From CAYUHK01 sp964475165 (GTDB lineage Bacteria; Verrucomicrobiota; Kiritimatiellia; JAAZAB01), in NCBI GenBank assembly GCA_964475165.1, contig CAYYVN010000026.1, positions 1 through 7,463 on the forward strand: DNA of 7,463 bases, read 5' to 3'. The notes under the pieces are model-generated. The model did no database searches, was not told the DNA's origin, and saw nothing but the letters and a program-made list of their open reading frames with translations. Below are positions 6,599-7,463 of this stretch, piece by piece (the stretch's first letter is position 1; each line of letters starts with the position of its first letter). The position numbers and the translations under genes were made by a program.

Positions 6599-6614
6599 CG
6601 CCTTTTTAAAGGCG
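6599..6614. repeat. Palindrome at the end of the B1 remnant
   Basis: CGCCTTT and AAAGGCG face each other with two bases between (6599-6614). The shifted B1 reading frame stops inside it (TAA, 6608-6606), and similarity to gene B fades at about this point. It may mark the deletion or duplication breakpoint. No T-tract follows on the minus strand, so I do not call a terminator. Confidence 0.4.
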
Positions 6615-6891
6615 TGGCCGGCGTGGATTTTGGGCAGCCCTTTGCCGGCCGCGGTATACGATACGCTTGACGCATAGGGCCTGGGAACTCCGGCTTCCCT
6701 GCAAATACCCTGGCTTTAAAGGGACGAACGGCCGGCGCGTTGCTCCCGGCCGCCTCCTGCAGGTCCTGCAGGGAGCCGGTGCCGTCAATCATATGGACGA
6801 TTTCGATACCCCGGTCAGTGGTGCTGCCGCCGATTGATGGGGCGTTCCAAAAATTCCGATTGGAAAATCCCTGACACGCTTGTCCCTGCCC
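6606..6891 (-). pseudogene. Decayed 5' fragment of a B-type VWA gene (B1)
   Basis: From 6891 downward the translation matches the start of B2: GQGQACQGF against MQGQEYQGF, GGSTTDRGIEIVHMIDGTGS against residues 21-40, then LQEAA. The start codon is lost: the position of the ATG holds GGG (CCC on plus, 6889-6891), and the SD GAGAGG has become GAGCGG. The MIDAS sequence DGTGS survives. After about residue 55 the frame breaks. Homology resumes in another frame as LCVKRIVYRG, which matches LRIKVIVFRD of B2 and LRVKLIVYGG of D. Measured from the start, this point is 2 bases nearer in B1 than in B2, a net 2-base loss. The shifted frame ends at TAA 6608-6606. The last two thirds of the gene are absent and replaced by the A2 promoter region. 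A longer reading frame from ATG 6978 runs through this fragment, but its first 29 codons come from the non-coding gap. I regard it as dead. Confidence 0.85.
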
Positions 6892-6990
6892 GCCAAACCG
6901 CTCTTTGCCGGTTGCGCGGATTCCCGCTTCCGGCGAGCCCTGGCCGACCGCCTTGCGGCTGCGCCGGCCGGTTCGCATCCCGTGGAGGAA
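6892..6990. other. Duplicated A-B intergenic gap with weakened hairpin
   Basis: This 99-base gap is homologous to the 98-base A2-B2 gap at 5424-5521. Shared blocks include TGCGCGGATTCC-like sequence, CCGCCTTGCGGCTGCGCCGG and TGG(A/T)GGAATCAG at the A stop codon. The hairpin remains in reduced form (GGCCG 6942-6946 with CGGCC 6965-6969, and CCGC-CTT-GCGG at 6948-6958). It extends the tandem duplication across non-coding DNA. Confidence 0.7.
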
Positions 6991-7463
6991 TCAGATGGCG
7001 CTGGCGATATAGTTGTACACCATGTCCATGTTGACCTCATCGCCGCCCATGTTGGTCTGCAGGTACGCGCTGGGCACCACCAGATTCCAGGTTTTGATGG
7101 TGGTCCAGGGTTCGGCATCCGGGGCAAACAGCGCCAGGCGCTTGCCGGACTTGCTGATGACCTGGGGATTCAGCCACAGCATCTGCAAATCATCCAGGGT
7201 CCAGATGTCCGCCAGATCGCCGGGATACTTTTGGTTGAGCCGCGGGTCCTCACGCCTGGGGCTGTCCAGGGGGTGCGGGACAGCGTTGGTGAACAGCGCG
7301 ATGACCTGGCGGTGTCTGGTGACGGCGGGGTCGCTGCTCCAGCGGCTCTTGATGGCCAGCGCCAAGGCTTCCAGCGAGTTTTCGGGCACATCGCCGCCGC
7401 CGATTGCCTCAAATTTGGACAGAAAATCGGCGTATTCCTGTTGCTGGCCGGGCATGTCAAAGA
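6991..7463 (-). CDS. VWA-domain protein A1, C-terminal part (5' end beyond the right edge)
   Basis: The frame is open from the window edge (7463, reading FDMPGQQQEY) to the TGA at 6993-6991. The Met at 7455 is internal, because A2 has the same segment (FVMPDQQQEY) at residue 141 onward. About 157 residues are visible, covering the second half of the VWA domain: GGGDVPENSLEAL, LFTNAVPHPLDSP, the LWLNPQ motif, KRLAL and a hydrophobic end (ASAI). The identity with A2 is about three quarters by hand count, with no gap. At the third metal-site region A1 has FTN where A2 has FTD, so one acidic residue is lost. The MIDAS DxTxS motif would be upstream and is not visible. By the 1.47-kb duplication period the start should lie near 7880, outside the window. 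It is probably a functional paralog of A2, possibly with altered metal affinity. Confidence 0.88.
   Translation of the reverse strand, partial: FDMPGQQQEYADFLSKFEAIGGGDVPENSLEALALAIKSRWSSDPAVTRHRQVIALFTNAVPHPLDSPRREDPRLNQKYPGDLADIWTLDDLQMLWLNPQVISKSGKRLALFAPDAEPWTTIKTWNLVVPSAYLQTNMGGDEVNMDMVYNYIASAI

Larger units (their letters stand above)
6606..7463. repeat. Tandem duplication, upstream copy (3' A1, gap, decayed 5' B1)
   Basis: This is the partner of 5147-5994. The A half is open and conserved, whereas the B half carries the start-codon loss, the frameshift and a 3' truncation. The duplication very likely continues beyond the right edge to include the A1 start and perhaps a copy of the promoter region. 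Confidence 0.8.

Noticed and set aside
6553..6978. A 141-codon minus-strand frame treated as an intact small gene
   Set aside because: Its first 29 codons lie in the duplicated intergenic gap. The homologous part begins at a destroyed start codon and goes out of frame with its paralog after about 55 residues, so it is a pseudogene fragment.
1..7463. CRISPR arrays, IS elements or tRNA genes
   Set aside because: I see no regularly spaced short repeats, no transposase motifs or terminal inverted repeats, and no tRNA-like cloverleaf sequence. The only large repeat is the A-B tandem duplication.

Overview
This is a GC-rich bacterial window in which every credible gene lies on the minus strand, so transcription runs from high to low coordinates. 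Strong purine-rich Shine-Dalgarno sites (GAGGAGG, AAAGGAGG, AAGGAG), short gaps and a one-base stop/start overlap indicate an operon. I see no signal peptides, membrane segments, tRNA, rRNA, IS element or CRISPR array. The host cannot be fixed from this sequence. The strong SD sites would suit a GC-rich Clostridia-type Firmicute, but that is a guess.

Layout in transcription order. (1) 7463-6991: the C-terminal part of a von Willebrand factor A (VWA) domain protein, here called A1. (2) 6891-6606: a dead fragment of a second VWA type (B1), with a lost start codon and a net 2-base frameshift. (3) 6546-6518: a predicted sigma-A-type promoter. (4) 6412-5522: VWA protein A2, a close paralog of A1 with an intact MIDAS metal site. 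(5) 5423-4680: VWA protein B2, also with an intact MIDAS. (6) 4627-3890: VWA protein C, with a damaged MIDAS. (7) 3839-2214: protein D, two fused VWA units, both lacking the MIDAS. (8) 2154-226: protein E, a PP2C-type Ser/Thr phosphatase with a helical C-terminal extension of about 370 residues. (9) 226-1: the N-terminus of a probable Ser/Thr protein kinase, F, leaving the window.

VWA protein plus PP2C phosphatase plus protein kinase is the composition of the TerY-P phosphorylation triad, known from tellurite-resistance/stress (Ter) loci and, to my recollection, also tested as an anti-phage module. Here the single VWA component is replaced by a family of at least five genes and one pseudogene. 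Metal-site integrity falls along the operon, from intact through partial to absent. A reasonable inference is that the VWA paralogs form a hetero-oligomeric adaptor or scaffold whose phosphorylation is set by F and reversed by E. Neither the complex nor the trigger can be read from the sequence.

The A-B part of the locus has been tandemly duplicated with a period near 1.47 kb. The upstream copy of B then decayed while A1 stayed open in the part visible here.
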